From Saccoglossus kowalevskii (taxonomy: Eukaryota; Hemichordata; Enteropneusta; Harrimaniidae): a DNA stretch of 41,288 bases. Made by a program: the position numbers and the translations under genes. The DNA lies in assembly GCF_000003605.2 (NCBI RefSeq), contig NW_003151753.1, positions 206,391-247,678 on the forward strand, given 5' to 3'. Shown one piece after another: positions 1-11,262 of this stretch (within the stretch, counting starts at the first letter, position 1; each line of letters starts with the position of its first letter). The notes beneath the pieces were generated by a model. That model ran no database searches. It had not been told where the DNA came from and saw only the letters and a program-made list of their open reading frames with translations.

Positions 1-798
1 CAGTGAAGCGATTGTGTGATGTAAATGAGTGAAAGGCTATTTAATACACGTTTGAGCGATTTTGTTCGAATCCACAGTTGTCCATAAACAAAATAAAGTA
101 TTAGCAATATTAATTGAATTCTTAATGAACATTGATACAACAAACACAGTATCTTCTTTGAAGGAAATTGCTTCCACCAAACTATTAAAGTAATTTAGAC
201 TACGTAGTAGCAAATCATTGCTAGAGGGTGCTACTTTTTAAAAAAGTGAATATTTAATTATTATGCAAGACTATTCACTAATAAAAGAAGTCAATCATAA
301 TAGTTTACAACAAGCTTGTTTCATTTTTGAGTAACAGACTGGCACAAACTTTTGACACAGTAGTTTTGCATGGCAAGTCATTTCCTGGGACTGTTTATTT
401 TCTAAGTCTAATGCAAAAACTTGAGTCACCAACACTGATTTTGAATGATATTGAATTTAATAAATTGATTTATGCCTTCCCTATTTTCCCTTTTAAAATG
501 TCTTCCAGAGGAAGGTTTAACAGGGGAATCTTCAAAGTCACTTTCATGGAAACAGGTTCAGTTCACATGTCTTTTTATTTGCTTGTTGTCATTTTATAAT
601 ATTTGATGTTATCTTTCGTTCTTTCATCAGAATATCCACAATTATTAAGTGTTTTTCAATTTTCTTCTGGAGAAGGGATATTTTGCGCGAAATGTCTGGT
701 TATATTGAATTCCTGTCATAGACTATGATTAATACTACTGTCATTTGGACACTACAAAAACAAACAAATACATGTATGCCAATGTGAGCTTGGTCAGG
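1..798. other. Unique AT-rich sequence, no gene seen
   Basis: I see no exon with good splice signals and no repeat structure here. An open stretch at 327-599 begins with TTG rather than ATG and has a low-complexity hydrophobic end, so I do not call it. Confidence 0.5.
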
Positions 799-858
799 AA
801 ATTGACATCTCAAACAAGTACATGTATCAAATTGACATCTCAAACAAGTACATGTATC
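799..858. repeat. 30-base tandem duplication
   Basis: Two identical head-to-tail copies of a 30-base unit that begins AAATTGACATC and contains TACATGTA. An open frame across it (745-930) shows the same ten residues twice and is simply the duplication translated. Confidence 0.9.
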
Positions 859-867
859 AAGCCTGGC

Positions 868-1454
868 TGTCCTTATGCAGTATTAAACAGTCAAGGTAAT
901 ATTGAGAAAACTAAAAACTTTAAAACTTGATTTAAGCTTAATCTAAATTAATCTGACTACATTAAAATATGACTCATTAATAACATTCAAATACTATGAA
1001 TAATATATTGAATTTAATGATATTGTTATTCACTTTAAAAATTGTCAGTTTTTATAGAAAGGCAAAGCAAGATTTGAAGTTATATGTTGTGCCCAGATTA
1101 TACTGTAGGCTTGTTATTATTTCCAAAGTGCCTGTATCTGTAGATTTGTTGTTGTTTATGATACACAATTAATCTCATTTTTTTTTAAGCAGATCATTAA
1201 ATAATTTATTCATACTTCGAGAAATGAGGCGAACCCTATTTGCAGCTGATGCAAAGCGATGCGCAGTAAAAGCATTGCAACATTGTACCTAAGCTGCTTT
1301 TTGTTTACGCAAAGCTGTAGTGAAAAGAGGCCAAAGCCTATGAGACATCGTCTGTATCAGACCATGTATCATTACTTTCGCAAGTTAATTAAAATGTCTA
1401 TGATTTCATGATTCAGACAAAAACACACAAATTAAAGGAATGATATCATTGCAG
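868..1454. other. Unique sequence, no gene seen
   Basis: Mostly AT-rich. A GC-richer patch at about 1225-1345 contains several GCAAAGC and GCAGCTG-like words and could be a decayed repeat. On the minus strand one could draw a 26-base exon there, but that is too short to support. Confidence 0.4.
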
Positions 1455-1518
1455 GAAAGTGTAGATAAGAATGGCAATGTGCCAGCAGATCAATTTCTGA
1501 GGCACCAACCTCAGTATG
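1455..1518 (+). CDS. Weak candidate internal exon
   Basis: The segment is preceded by ATTGCAG and followed by GTATGA, so it has the minimal signals of an internal exon. Only one of its three frames is free of stops. It reads 21 codons beginning ESVDKNGNV and ending near RHQPQY, plus one leftover base. The composition (D, K, N, G, P, Q) is more protein-like than the flanks, but the pyrimidine tract before the acceptor is poor and 64 bases is short enough to be open by chance. Its end phase (one base) would fit the start of the exon at 27967, which needs one base, but that would mean a 26 kb intron. I do not recognise the peptide. It may be a real exon of the same gene or of another, or noise. 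Confidence 0.25.
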
Positions 1519-2083
1519 GTATGATTTTCAGTATCACTCCAGACATTCATTTCATGTAATGGTATATTGATCTAATAGCTTACTATAAAATTGAGTAAAC
1601 ATTTTCAATATGATGACTTAGCACATATCATATGTCTGGTTGAATTGTCAACTAGCTAAAAATGCAGCCAAACATGTGTCATATTGTATGTCAGAATTAA
1701 GTGATTGCCAGATATTTGTCAGGCTTCAACTGTTCAATTTTTCAGTTTGCTGTCGGGATCTTAATATGACTTTACTACAAAACTGTCTTTCGCAGAAATT
1801 AAATGACTGTGAGGCAGAAATGTTTTAACATTTCAGAGTCAACAGAAGTTGTATTAAAAATGAGTAAAAATATAACATTTCTCCCTCAAGTTGCGTTGCC
1901 ACTTTGCAAATACAAGAAACATCACTCCCTGAACAAGGTAAAAACATAAATTGTGATATATTGAACGTAAGTACATGTGCCCTCAATTTCTAACTCCTTT
2001 CATTTTGAGAGTACTAGAGGGTCTTATCTTTCGGACAAACATACATGTAGCCCTCTAACCTAGCATCTATTAATCTACAATAG
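1519..2083. other. Unique AT-rich sequence, no gene seen
   Basis: No repeat or exon signal beyond chance. A 62-codon open stretch at 1640-1828 has no supporting splice context. Confidence 0.4.
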
Positions 2084-2385
2084 TTTAAAGAGCGGTAGTC
2101 GTCGCGCCACGCATGCGCGAGATATATGGGTCTCATATAAACGAAGATGGCGACTTTGATTGTTGCGCAGATCAACGCGTACAAATTGAGAAGTTATCAA
2201 GCTTTACTAGTAATTGGGTATTTTTTAGGTGATTGGAAGGCATCGAAGGAGTCACCGCTGATAATTATTGCAATGCGCGCCCAGGTCAAACCTTGTACTT
2301 ACAAGAGCGCATTGGAATGTGGAAAAATCAATGTTTATCAACACAAATGTTGCATGTACACAGCGTGACGATTGTCGCCTTTTAA
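2084..2385. mobile_element. MITE-like inverted-repeat element, family 1, copy 1
   Basis: The left end reads TTTAAAGAGCGGTAGTCGTC and the right end is its imperfect reverse complement, finishing in CTTTTAA. The interior is GC- and CpG-richer than the flanks and matches the element at 18799-19065 in the same orientation over nearly its full length, including the shared blocks GATTGGAAGG, TCGAAGGAGTCACCG and AATCAATGTTTATCAACACA. Both copies are bounded by TTAA, as expected for a TTAA-targeting (piggyBac-type) non-autonomous element; the superfamily is inference. A 73-codon frame inside (2147-2368) is not preserved in the other copy, so it is not coding. Confidence 0.75.
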
Positions 2386-2514
2386 TTTAGCAGAAATTTG
2401 TATTCTGTAGTTACCTTCTCATTACACCCATTCACAATCCCACTGTTCAACATAATGCCTGTTGAATGATTATATACAGTACTGAGATAAACCAGGTTAC
2501 ATTGTACCTATGTT

Positions 2515-2747
2515 GGAGATCTGGCTATGGAACAGTATCTTTGAAAACAAAGTGACCACCGTCGGTCATTTTTCATTCACAATTACATATGTATCAAAGT
2601 CCCATAATGTTCTATATACATGTATGGTTATAGTTTGAATAAATTTCTCCATGAATGAGGAATCCATTTCCACAATGGTAGAAGTATTGAATTTTGATGG
2701 ATGTTTATTAACCCATAAAATGGCCACCTGTTGGATTTGGTAATTGC
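2515..2747 (+). repeat. Degenerate copy of the GGCC-hairpin dispersed family
   Basis: Shares with the copies at 8.0, 19.6 and 41 kb the ordered words CAAAGTCCCATAATGTTC, a TACATGTATG stretch, GTTTGAAT, and AAAATGGCCACC near the end. It is more diverged than those copies. Confidence 0.5.
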
Positions 2748-3066
2748 AAAATCAAGTGGAGTGAACAGAATTCATGAATTTATGTTTATAGTTTGTTTGA
2801 AATCAGTCACATAATACATGTATCAGAGAAATCGGTGAGGTGATGGAGGAATACCAAATCAAGTGGAGTGAACAGAATTCATGAATTTATGTTTATAGTT
2901 TGTTTGAAATCAGTCACATCACGTATCAGAGAAATCGGTGAGGTGATGGAGGGATACCAAATCAAGTGGAGTGAACAGAATTCGTTTATAATTTGTTTGA
3001 AAACAGTCACATCATACACATGTACATGTATTGGGGAAATCGGTGAGGTGATGGAGGGATACCAAT
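2748..3066. repeat. Three tandem copies of a unit of about 105 bases
   Basis: The unit begins AAATCAAGTGGAGTG at 2748, 2856 and 2959 and ends with GGTGAGGTGATGGAGG. The first two copies differ slightly in length and the third lacks about 15 bases in the middle. Open frames on both strands here show the same peptide twice and are by-products of the duplication. Confidence 0.85.
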
Positions 3067-3069
3067 CCA

Positions 3070-5190
3070 TGTTTTGGGACTAAAATTGAGAATTAAATTC
3101 CCTAGTCTGTGGACATAACACATGATATAGGTATATACATTATCACAAGTATAAAGTCAATATAACAATTTCCTATCAGGTACTAGTATGTATTTTGTTC
3201 ATTTATTTCAAAAATTTTAATGTTAACCACATAACAATAACACATACATGTGTTGTATTGTCATCTCTCATAATATACTCCTCAGTTTATGCAAATCACA
3301 CTGACATTCCAATTTAATGGCGTCTGCACATTGAACCATACAAACACACCATGCTTGCTGCCAAATTTGGTGCAAAATGCTGAAAGTATGGACAGATTCA
3401 GTAAACTTAAAACTGAAACAATCAGAACAATATTTTCAATACAGATGCTGAAAACCACAATGACATTTCTCTTGTACAGCGTGAAGATTTGTTTCCCATA
3501 TGTGACAATTATTTTACACTGCTTCACTTCAGTTGCAGTTAATAATCGTTAAAAATTGACAGCCTTTTTTTTTTGTTTTGTGTGACAATTAATATATTGA
3601 CCAAAGTAACAGGGTTGGGGTGTATGAACAGCATATCATGTAAACTAATAGTAATATTTTATAGCTGTTCATCTAAAGTATAGACGTTTGTCAGTGGATA
3701 TAATACAAAAATGTGTTTATATATTACTGCTATGATTTTAATTTAGATAAAAGCATCCTACACACCTTATTTCACCTTGTCACAGTCACATCTCCACACC
3801 TTCAACTAGTTCAACTAATATAAAAGCACGGCCATTTGCAACCATCCATTATAATTACAACAGTCTAAACCATATATAAAACTTACATTATGACAAGTTA
3901 AATTAAAATTAGCATACATATCGACAGACTAGAATATTTCTAACTCAATTTTGATGCTATCTTGCAAGTCAAGTAATTTTTAGCTTCTGTGAAAAAAAAA
4001 GAATCAAATAAGAAATTCATAATAAAAAATTTCCAATCTGTCTGTTTACAAAGTTTAATACATACCGATAGCAGGCATTTTATTAAAAACAGAAATCACC
4101 AAACCATAGAATGAACATCAAAGTATGTGAATGGTTATTTGTTCACATGCAAGTTGACTGGAATTCAAGATGGTACCACGCATGATTCCTGTTTCGCCAC
4201 TGATCAAAATGACTCAAAACACTATTCAAAGTTAAAATTTTTTCAGTCTGTTGTCAGAAAACGATTGCTTTATCATTGAACAACATTGTGAAGATGTTTT
4301 ATCATGAATGAGCTGTTACACATCATTTGTCAAACAACAAACAAAACTCTAAGGATCCATAGATTTTTTCTATACAGTTCCATATATACACATGTTATCT
4401 ATAGAGCTTGCTTTGCAAGCGGCCTTCGATTGCACTGGCCATTATAATCAAGTAGGATATTCCAATTGAAAAAATCATTTCCAGTATAATTCAGAGAATA
4501 CTAATTAACTAATTAGCATAATATCTGAATTTAGAATCTAAAATCTCAGTTTATACATTCAGAAAACTGTGCCATAGTCCATCCACAGAGTGAATGTGCT
4601 TTTAATAAATTAACTAAAAAGTATATTTTGTAGATTATGAACTGCAAACTGACCATATTTTGCAAATTGCCAATCTGAAAGGTTTGGTGGGAGAGTACAT
4701 TCTTTCTCAAGTAATGAAAAAAGTGACCAAAGATGGGGTTTGATGGATTCCACACTTCAAACAGATCAATACTATTGCGTATTTGGCTGGAGACCCTACA
4801 TGTATGTAGTGTGACTTAAAAGGATTTTTATAATTTTTGAATACACAAATATAAATCTATAAACCAAAAGTCAAAATTTGATTGCCTTGGCGCCTTCCTC
4901 TCTTTTTGCAAAGTACTAAATGCAAGAATCAGACAGATGAGAACATCGTGGTTACTGCACAAGCATTCTGAGTTATAAATATTTGGTTTACAAATATTTT
5001 CTTGAAAAAGATGAGTGAGTAGTGTCCATCCATAACATTAACACTACTGAATTATGTTGGCAAGGAATTAATCAACTAGCACGATTGCTTATGAATATAC
5101 ATACTCTCTATTAATTCATATTTCAAATACATTTTGATAACTTGATTACTTCACCTGTCAGGAAGTGTTCAGTGTTAGTGCACATATAAC
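3070..5190. other. Unique AT-rich sequence, no gene seen
   Basis: About 2.1 kb without a convincing exon or repeat. Open frames at 3282-3552 on both strands overlap each other and have no coding bias. A short hairpin, GCTTGC-TTT-GCAAGC, is present near 4407-4421. Confidence 0.4.
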
Positions 5191-5411
5191 TTACATCATC
5201 AAGCACATGAACTGGTTTATTATTTGTCCATTTTGTCTTAAGTGATGACAGAAGATATCAGAATTGATGTATTATTGATTGTAGCTACATTGTAAATCAC
5301 AAGTCAGCATTGTCTTGCATAAACAATAGTATATAGCAATAGTGTTAGACATGTTTTTTTCCCACAAAACTGGTCATGAAATATAAACATGAATTAACAT
5401 TGCAAAATTAC

Positions 5412-5670
5412 CGATACTGGTAATGTAGTTGTTGTTTTTACATCAGACTCATGATCGACAGACTCAAGTTCAAATCCTGGCAGACTGAACACCAAAAATG
5501 GTTGACCCCTACCCTGGGTGCAGTGTGCCACGGATTCATTCACTAACAAATTTGGGGGAACCTTGATTATGGTTTGCAGGTGCTTGTGTTCGACTGGGCC
5601 TGGTTGACGCCAGGATAGCGCATTCAATTGGCATCTGATACAGAGATGGCCTAGACCTGTCATGTAGGCC
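5412..5670 (+). mobile_element. tRNA-derived SINE
   Basis: 5412-5484 resembles a decayed initiator/elongator Met-type tRNA. TAATGTAGTTGT at 5421 matches 9 of 12 positions of an RNA polymerase III A box. An anticodon-loop-like CTCATGA follows at 5448. AGTTCAAATCC at 5467 is a good B box, and the T-arm around it (TCAAG, loop, CCTGG) pairs at 4 of 5 positions. The next 190 bases are GC-richer than the surroundings and would be the SINE body. The 3' boundary is my estimate and I see no poly(A) or target duplication. A minus-strand open frame over this region is a shadow. Confidence 0.5.
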
Positions 5671-6114
5671 CAACATGAATATAGCTTTAGTCAAAATCAA
5701 AATCCACTATGTGTCAGCACTTGCACTTTGCACATAAAAAAAGTCAGGAGAGACAACAGTGACATTCAATATCCTACACTGTCTCCTGGCACAAAAAACA
5801 TTTAAAAAAAACACATTGCAAAATGACTTTCAATAGCATAAGTAGAGATGACACCATAGCAGAAGCAGCTGACAAAATATTAACCCTACACTAATACTTG
5901 CATTGAGAGACAGAATTATTATAGATAATATAATTCAATTTTCAGAACTTTAAGATAAGAAAGTAAATAATAATTGATTGACCTGTCCATCTATTTTATT
6001 TGCTAATGGAAAAAGGACAACTGATGAACTGTCAACATCAGATATTAACATTTTTGATGCCATAGTAGAAACCATACAGATTATTCAACTCAGGATATTT
6101 GTTGTATTTACTTT
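5671..6114. other. Unique AT-rich sequence, no gene seen
   Basis: No exon or repeat visible. A reading frame beginning at 5978 only extends because it runs into the tandem repeat that follows. Confidence 0.4.
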
Positions 6115-6835
6115 ACAGGAACATTTCCAAGACTACAAATGCAATTCTAAGAAACATGGACAATTTGAGATATACACTGATGTAATTCTCTCTGTGTTTC
6201 AATCATTTACCATTAGTTACAACAGACACATTTCCAAGACTATAAATGTGATTCCAAGGAATGTGGACAACATACACAAAATGTAGTTCAGTTTGTGTTT
6301 ATTTACCATTAGTTAATACTGCAGACACATTTCCAAGCCAACAAATGAAATTCCATGGGACTCTGACAATATACACTGATTTAATTCAGTTGTTTTTTCA
6401 TTTATCACTAGTTACAACGGATACATTTCCAAGAATATAAATGCGATTCCAAGGGACTTGGATTATATTCACTGAATCAGATGTAATTCAGTTGGTGTTT
6501 CATTAACCATTAGTTACACTAGAAAAATCCCACAAGACTATAAACTTTAATGCAATTTCAAGGAATCTGGACGATATTCACTGTGATGCAGCAGTTCAGT
6601 TGGTATTTCATTTATCATTAGTTATAACAGACACTTCCCCAAGACAATAAATGCAATTCCAAGGGACCGAGACGATATACACTAAGGTAGTTCTGTTGGT
6701 GTTTTATTCACCATTAGTTACTTCGGGTACATCTACAATAAATGCAACTCAGAGGAACAATATCCACTTGGTGCAGTTGAGTTTTGTTTTATTCCCCATT
6801 CATGACAACAGGCCCATCTATAAAACTATGAATGT
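6115..6835. repeat. Degenerate tandem array, unit about 100 bases, about eight copies
   Basis: The core ACATTTCCAAGACTATAAATG and its variants recur near 6121, 6228, 6327, 6423, 6525, 6634, 6729 and 6812. Each is followed by ATTCCAAGG-like and CACTGATGTAATTCAGTT-like stretches and a TTTACCATTAGTTAC block. Spacing is 85-110 bases. Copies decay toward the right. No higher-order structure seen. Confidence 0.75.
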
Positions 6836-6909
6836 AAGAAAACAATGGCCAGGTAATAAGTGGATAAATGAGGTGTTCACCATTAATTTCTACAAGACAC
6901 CCAGTTAGA

Positions 6910-7954
6910 GAAAATAAAAGATATAATGATACATATCTCAACATCTGAAACTCGTTAGCTTAACAAGAAAAGGAAGAATTTCATTTATCAATCACGGATC
7001 GTTGAAACTGAAGTTGAAAAAGGTCAGTGAGTGCCACCATAATATGCATCATTTCAAATTATCCATGTTAATTTATACAATCAAAGCAGTAAAACGGGAG
7101 ATTGATTTGACATTCTTATTAGCTTCGGCTATAACATTCCAAGCGACGCTGTTAAATTAACATACGCAAAAAAGACTGTCAGTAGATTGACTAAATAGTT
7201 AGATCCACTGCTGGGAAGGAAATAAAAGTGTCGCCACTATACTTTACAATAATGCTTGTTAACTGAATCAGACAAGCCATTCGTCCTTCTCATGGGACTG
7301 CATGATTTAACATTAGCTCCACTTCAATTCAGCAAATCTATAAGATAGAGTAGCTAGAGCTTGTAGTAACTAAATTGGTGCTGTCAAGTCAAGCACTAAT
7401 TAATAGACCATTTCCAGCGTCCTGTGTGATTTGTAAAAAGAGCACGTCACAGGTCATACTACAAACTGTTTGATTTTCGAGCCACAAGTTTTGGTAATTA
7501 ATTAATGGCATTTTCTAGAGCTCAAAATATTCATGAAAGTCAATGCGAGTCTGTGTTTTCCCAACCACAGTTAAAGGGACACATATATTGTACACATACA
7601 CAACTAACAACCTTTAAGTTTTCATTACAACAAAATTTCACTGACTTATGAAACTTAAGAGAATTTTCTCTTGCAAAATTTAAGTATTCTAGATTTTAAA
7701 TAGGTATATGTTTATCACAATAATAATGATTTTTAAACCTTAAGCCATGACAGAAAAGTTGTTCAGCACTATATATTTTCTTGTTATTTAAAAAAAATGA
7801 CTTTACCGGTATATTATTATTATTCGAATGAGGTCAATTTTGAACAAAAAAACAAAACAAAATGATATAAATGTACATAAAGCTCAGGAACTTGTCAATG
7901 TAGTTGTAAAATTTGATTGCCATCATTCAAGGCATGTCAGAGATATGGGTTTAG
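6910..7954. other. Unique AT-rich sequence, no gene seen
   Basis: No exon-like segment or element ends found. A short TTA-repeat lies near 7812-7823. Confidence 0.4.
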
Positions 7955-8630
7955 AATAGCATTGATTAATCAAAACAAAATCGCTACCGATCGGCCATTT
8001 TGAATTCGTTTAGAAAAACAAATTAAATGATTTGCATCAAGTCCCATCTATTCAATGTATGTACCAATTTTGAATGAAATCTGACAAATTTTATGCAGTC
8101 AAGATTTAGTTCTGGAATGCCAGAAATAATTGTATTGTAATGTATTTTTAACATTAAAATGGCTGCCATTTGGCCATCTTGTATCAGATCATAAAGGAAT
8201 ATATATGCGTAAAAATACATATGTGAACATGATCAGTCAAAGCATATCAGATATATGATTCTGGAACAGCAATCAAATCAATGTTTTAAAACAAAATGGT
8301 CACGAGTGGAACATGTTGAATCTGATGTGAAAAACAAAATGAATTACATCAAATGCCAGGTTCAATGTACATGTATGTACCAGGTTTGAACAAAACCATT
8401 CATATACGATCCAGATCTGGTTCCAGAATGACAGGAATGCTTGATTTTGATGAATTTTATGAGCACAAAAAGCTGTCACTTGGCCATTTTGAATCAGATT
8501 CTTGTGAAATGAATGGACGTGCCTATGTATCCATAGATACATATGAATGATGAATGTGTGAACTTTGCAATGAATGTGATCTGTCCAGGCGTCTCCAGAT
8601 ACTCCACAAAAGACAATTCATAAGTTTCCG
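7955..8630 (+). repeat. Two adjoining copies of the GGCC-hairpin dispersed family
   Basis: Each copy has the ordered blocks CGGCCATTTTGAATC or a variant, a CATCAAGTCCCAT-like stretch, TGTATGTACCAATTTTGAA, GATCCAGATCTGGTTC or a variant, and a second GGCCATTTTGAATCAGAT. The right copy ends near 8600 with CTGTCCAGGCGTCTCCAGA and ATAAGTTTCCG, the latter also being the end of the copy at 18.5 kb. Four open frames over this region on the two strands are by-products. Confidence 0.7.
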
Positions 8631-8639
8631 TCTTCCAGT

Positions 8640-9685
8640 GTTTAGTCAGAAACGATGTTAATTCACCCTTCCATAGAGTTACACATGCGTCATTCAAATA
8701 TTCTGGCCAATGTCGTAACCACAGCTCATCTCAAAACTCAAGCAACCACGCTTGTAAATATTCCATCAGAAAATCTACTTCCAATACATGCATCTTTAAT
8801 TGATTAAATATACTTCGAGAAAATATCATTATGTTAACGCTGTGTGAAATTTATAAAGAATAGATAACAGCATGGAATCTGCTGCACGTTGTCAGACGAG
8901 CAACGGTATTCAAACGTTGAATTTTGAAAAGGTGAATTGTGAGCATTACATGATGTATGATGAAGTCTAATACAGCTGGAAACACTGCAATAGATTTATA
9001 ACACCTACAGGAAAAGGTTCATCACTGCCTATGTAAAGCGACTTTACACTTCTAAACAGATCCTGTTGACTTAATAATGTTTATAACTTTTTAGCAACAG
9101 CTAATTTACAACTTTTGGTTAAATTTACACAATTTTTAATTAGCCACAAGTCTTGATCAACATTTTGGAAGAAATGTGAAAAAAGTTTTTTTTTTTTTAT
9201 GAAAGGTTGAAGTACTGCTTAAGTTTGGTAGCACATTCTAGTATTGCTTAATATTTTCAAACATAAGTGTCACAAAGTATATATAAATTGAGAAAAGATA
9301 CTAGCAAGCAAACAATTTCTTCATAGGCTATAGATAATTTTTGAAGACTGCACTTCAGTACCTCCGACAGTATTGGTCGCCACAAGCCACAGGCTCTTGC
9401 GGGACATCTTGAGTCACTGATTACATCAGACACGATATGTATTAAAATCACATCATGGAAGCACTACAACTAATCAGAAAGTATCTTACTAAGTAAGACA
9501 GACAAAGATTGTTCACATGTAACACATGTTTGGAATGGTTGATTTAATAATATCGGTAACTTACATGTGTAAAGCATCAGGTGCTAGGAAAGAAGTGAGT
9601 TATGAAACAGAAAAAAAGCAAACGGAGCAATGTACCTACATGTACATCAAATAAAATTACATTAAATCTAATTAACCTCACACAT
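8640..9685. other. Unique sequence, no supported gene
   Basis: A minus-strand frame over 8640-8750 gives a Trp-rich peptide containing LWLRHWPEYLNDACV. It lacks a donor site and is fused to the repeat next door, so I do not call it. Confidence 0.35.
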
Positions 9686-9689
9686 TTAG

Positions 9690-10050
9690 CAAAAGTCATT
9701 AATTACCTGTCACAGTCTGAGTGATGTAGAATATTGAAGAATTGAAATCACATATTAACCCAAGTTGACCTTATTAGTCGACAGGTCACTTGCATCTGCT
9801 CGCATATTTTTTAACACAACACCTGCAGAAAGCCTACATGGACAGCCTAAATGAATAGGGGAAAAACGACGTCGGCAGGCACTGAGATAATAATGATTAA
9901 TTAATTTGCTTTATTAATCTGTCAGGTTCTGAATGACGTAGGATATTGAAGTAAGAATTAAAATCACATTTGAACCTATGCTAACATCTAGAATGTCTTA
10001 TTGATCGACAGACCACTTGTCTCTTTACACATTTGCTATCTTTTAATAAT
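9690..10050. repeat. Direct duplication of about 120 bases, two diverged copies
   Basis: 9695-9815 and 9908-10043 share, in order, TTAATCTGTCA-like, GATGTAG(A/G)ATATTGAAG, AATCACAT, CTTATT, TCGACAG and CACTTG blocks at roughly 70-75 percent identity by eye, spaced about 210 bases apart. Possibly two fragments of one interspersed repeat. Confidence 0.55.
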
Positions 10051-10519
10051 AGTCTAGTCAACTAGGCGACTAAAGACTAACAATAATTTACATTTCTAAG
10101 GTGTTAGCCGACTCTCACGCACAATGTCACCATTTCATATCGTACGTGTTATATACAAACATCAGGTTTGAAGAGTATGATGAAAATATTGATTTGTTTT
10201 CAGTTTTCAGAGAAAAATTATCTAATATGGCTTAAATTTGTGAGTGATACGTCTCTGTATGAGTAGTGATATTCAACATCAATTCTAGTAATATGTGCAC
10301 AACATTATCATTACAATTCAATAACACCTCCCTTTCTATGCTTGTGTTGATTGACTGCAACCACCTTGACTTCCTTTCTTCCTCTATGAAATAGTGAAAC
10401 TCAAGGTACCATGACTGTGCCAGGGCACTGGCGTGTAGTGCATGCATGTTTGTGCATGTGTGGATATAAGGGGCTAGAAATTATAATATTAAAGGGCCCT
10501 GTGTTGCATGTTTTGTAAT

Positions 10520-10612
10520 TTTTTTTTATTCCATTATTTGTATTGTTAATTGTATAATAATAAAAATAAAAAAAATAAAAAAAAAATAAAAATAAAAAAA
10601 ATTTTTTTTATT
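10520..10612. repeat. A-rich low-complexity tract (TAAAA-type)
   Basis: A run of TAAAA and TAAAAAAA units at about 10555-10605, flanked on both sides by T8-9 followed by ATTCCAT. That flanking repeat gives a small inverted/direct structure. It could be the tail of a retroposon, but no body is recognisable. Confidence 0.6.
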
Positions 10613-11262
10613 CCATGTAATTACTGAACCAAGATGACCTTTGCTGTATCAAATGAGATACATGTAGCTGTAGTATCAAAAACTAAACTTCAGCTATAAA
10701 GGTGTTTATTTTTACATCCTGATATGTTATTCCATTTTTATTTGGTAATAGTAAGACTATCTTGGTTCAAATCAGCATATCAAAGAAATCTTAGAAAGAG
10801 CTCCTGTGTGTTACAAGTAGAGGCAAAGATTGAATCTATGAATTAAATATAGGAAATGTTTAAAATTGATTACAAATTAGCATATCAAAAACAAAAAATG
10901 CAACTCTGCATTAGGCAATTTTTCTGAAAATAAAATCAAATATTGGTGCTAGGGTGTATAATAATATATTATTTCCTGAACAAGAAAATTAACGAATCCA
11001 ATTTTGTTTTATCATTTTGAGGAACATAATTAACAATTATATAATTGCTCAAACAAGTGTTACTTGTTCAACTGCCCCCTCCCCACCGCACATGTCAACA
11101 CATCAGATTTGTTCAATATGTTTATCTTGAATGGGAATTGTCTGATTGATAAATGTATTTGCAATATGACTGTGACTGAATCACAGTACATGACACATCT
11201 GCACTCTATAACAGTTCCACATCAATGCTTCCTGCTAAGAAAACATTTGTCCTCATTCATTT
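10613..11262. other. Unique AT-rich sequence, no gene seen
   Basis: GGTTCAAATC at 10764 resembles a polymerase III B box, but nothing upstream forms a tRNA arm. Confidence 0.4.

Noticed and set aside
52..80. TTCGAATCC resembling a tRNA B box
   Set aside because: The sequence around it does not form a T-arm and no A box lies at the right distance.
2147..2368. 73-codon frame inside the TTAA-bordered element
   Set aside because: The second copy of the element (18799-19065) does not keep the frame.
8494..8697. 67-codon minus frame with a protein-like Trp-rich part
   Set aside because: The C-terminal half is the dispersed repeat, no donor splice site follows the protein-like part, and the stretch is short.
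10755..10775. GGTTCAAATC resembling a polymerase III B box
   Set aside because: No tRNA-like arms or A box upstream.
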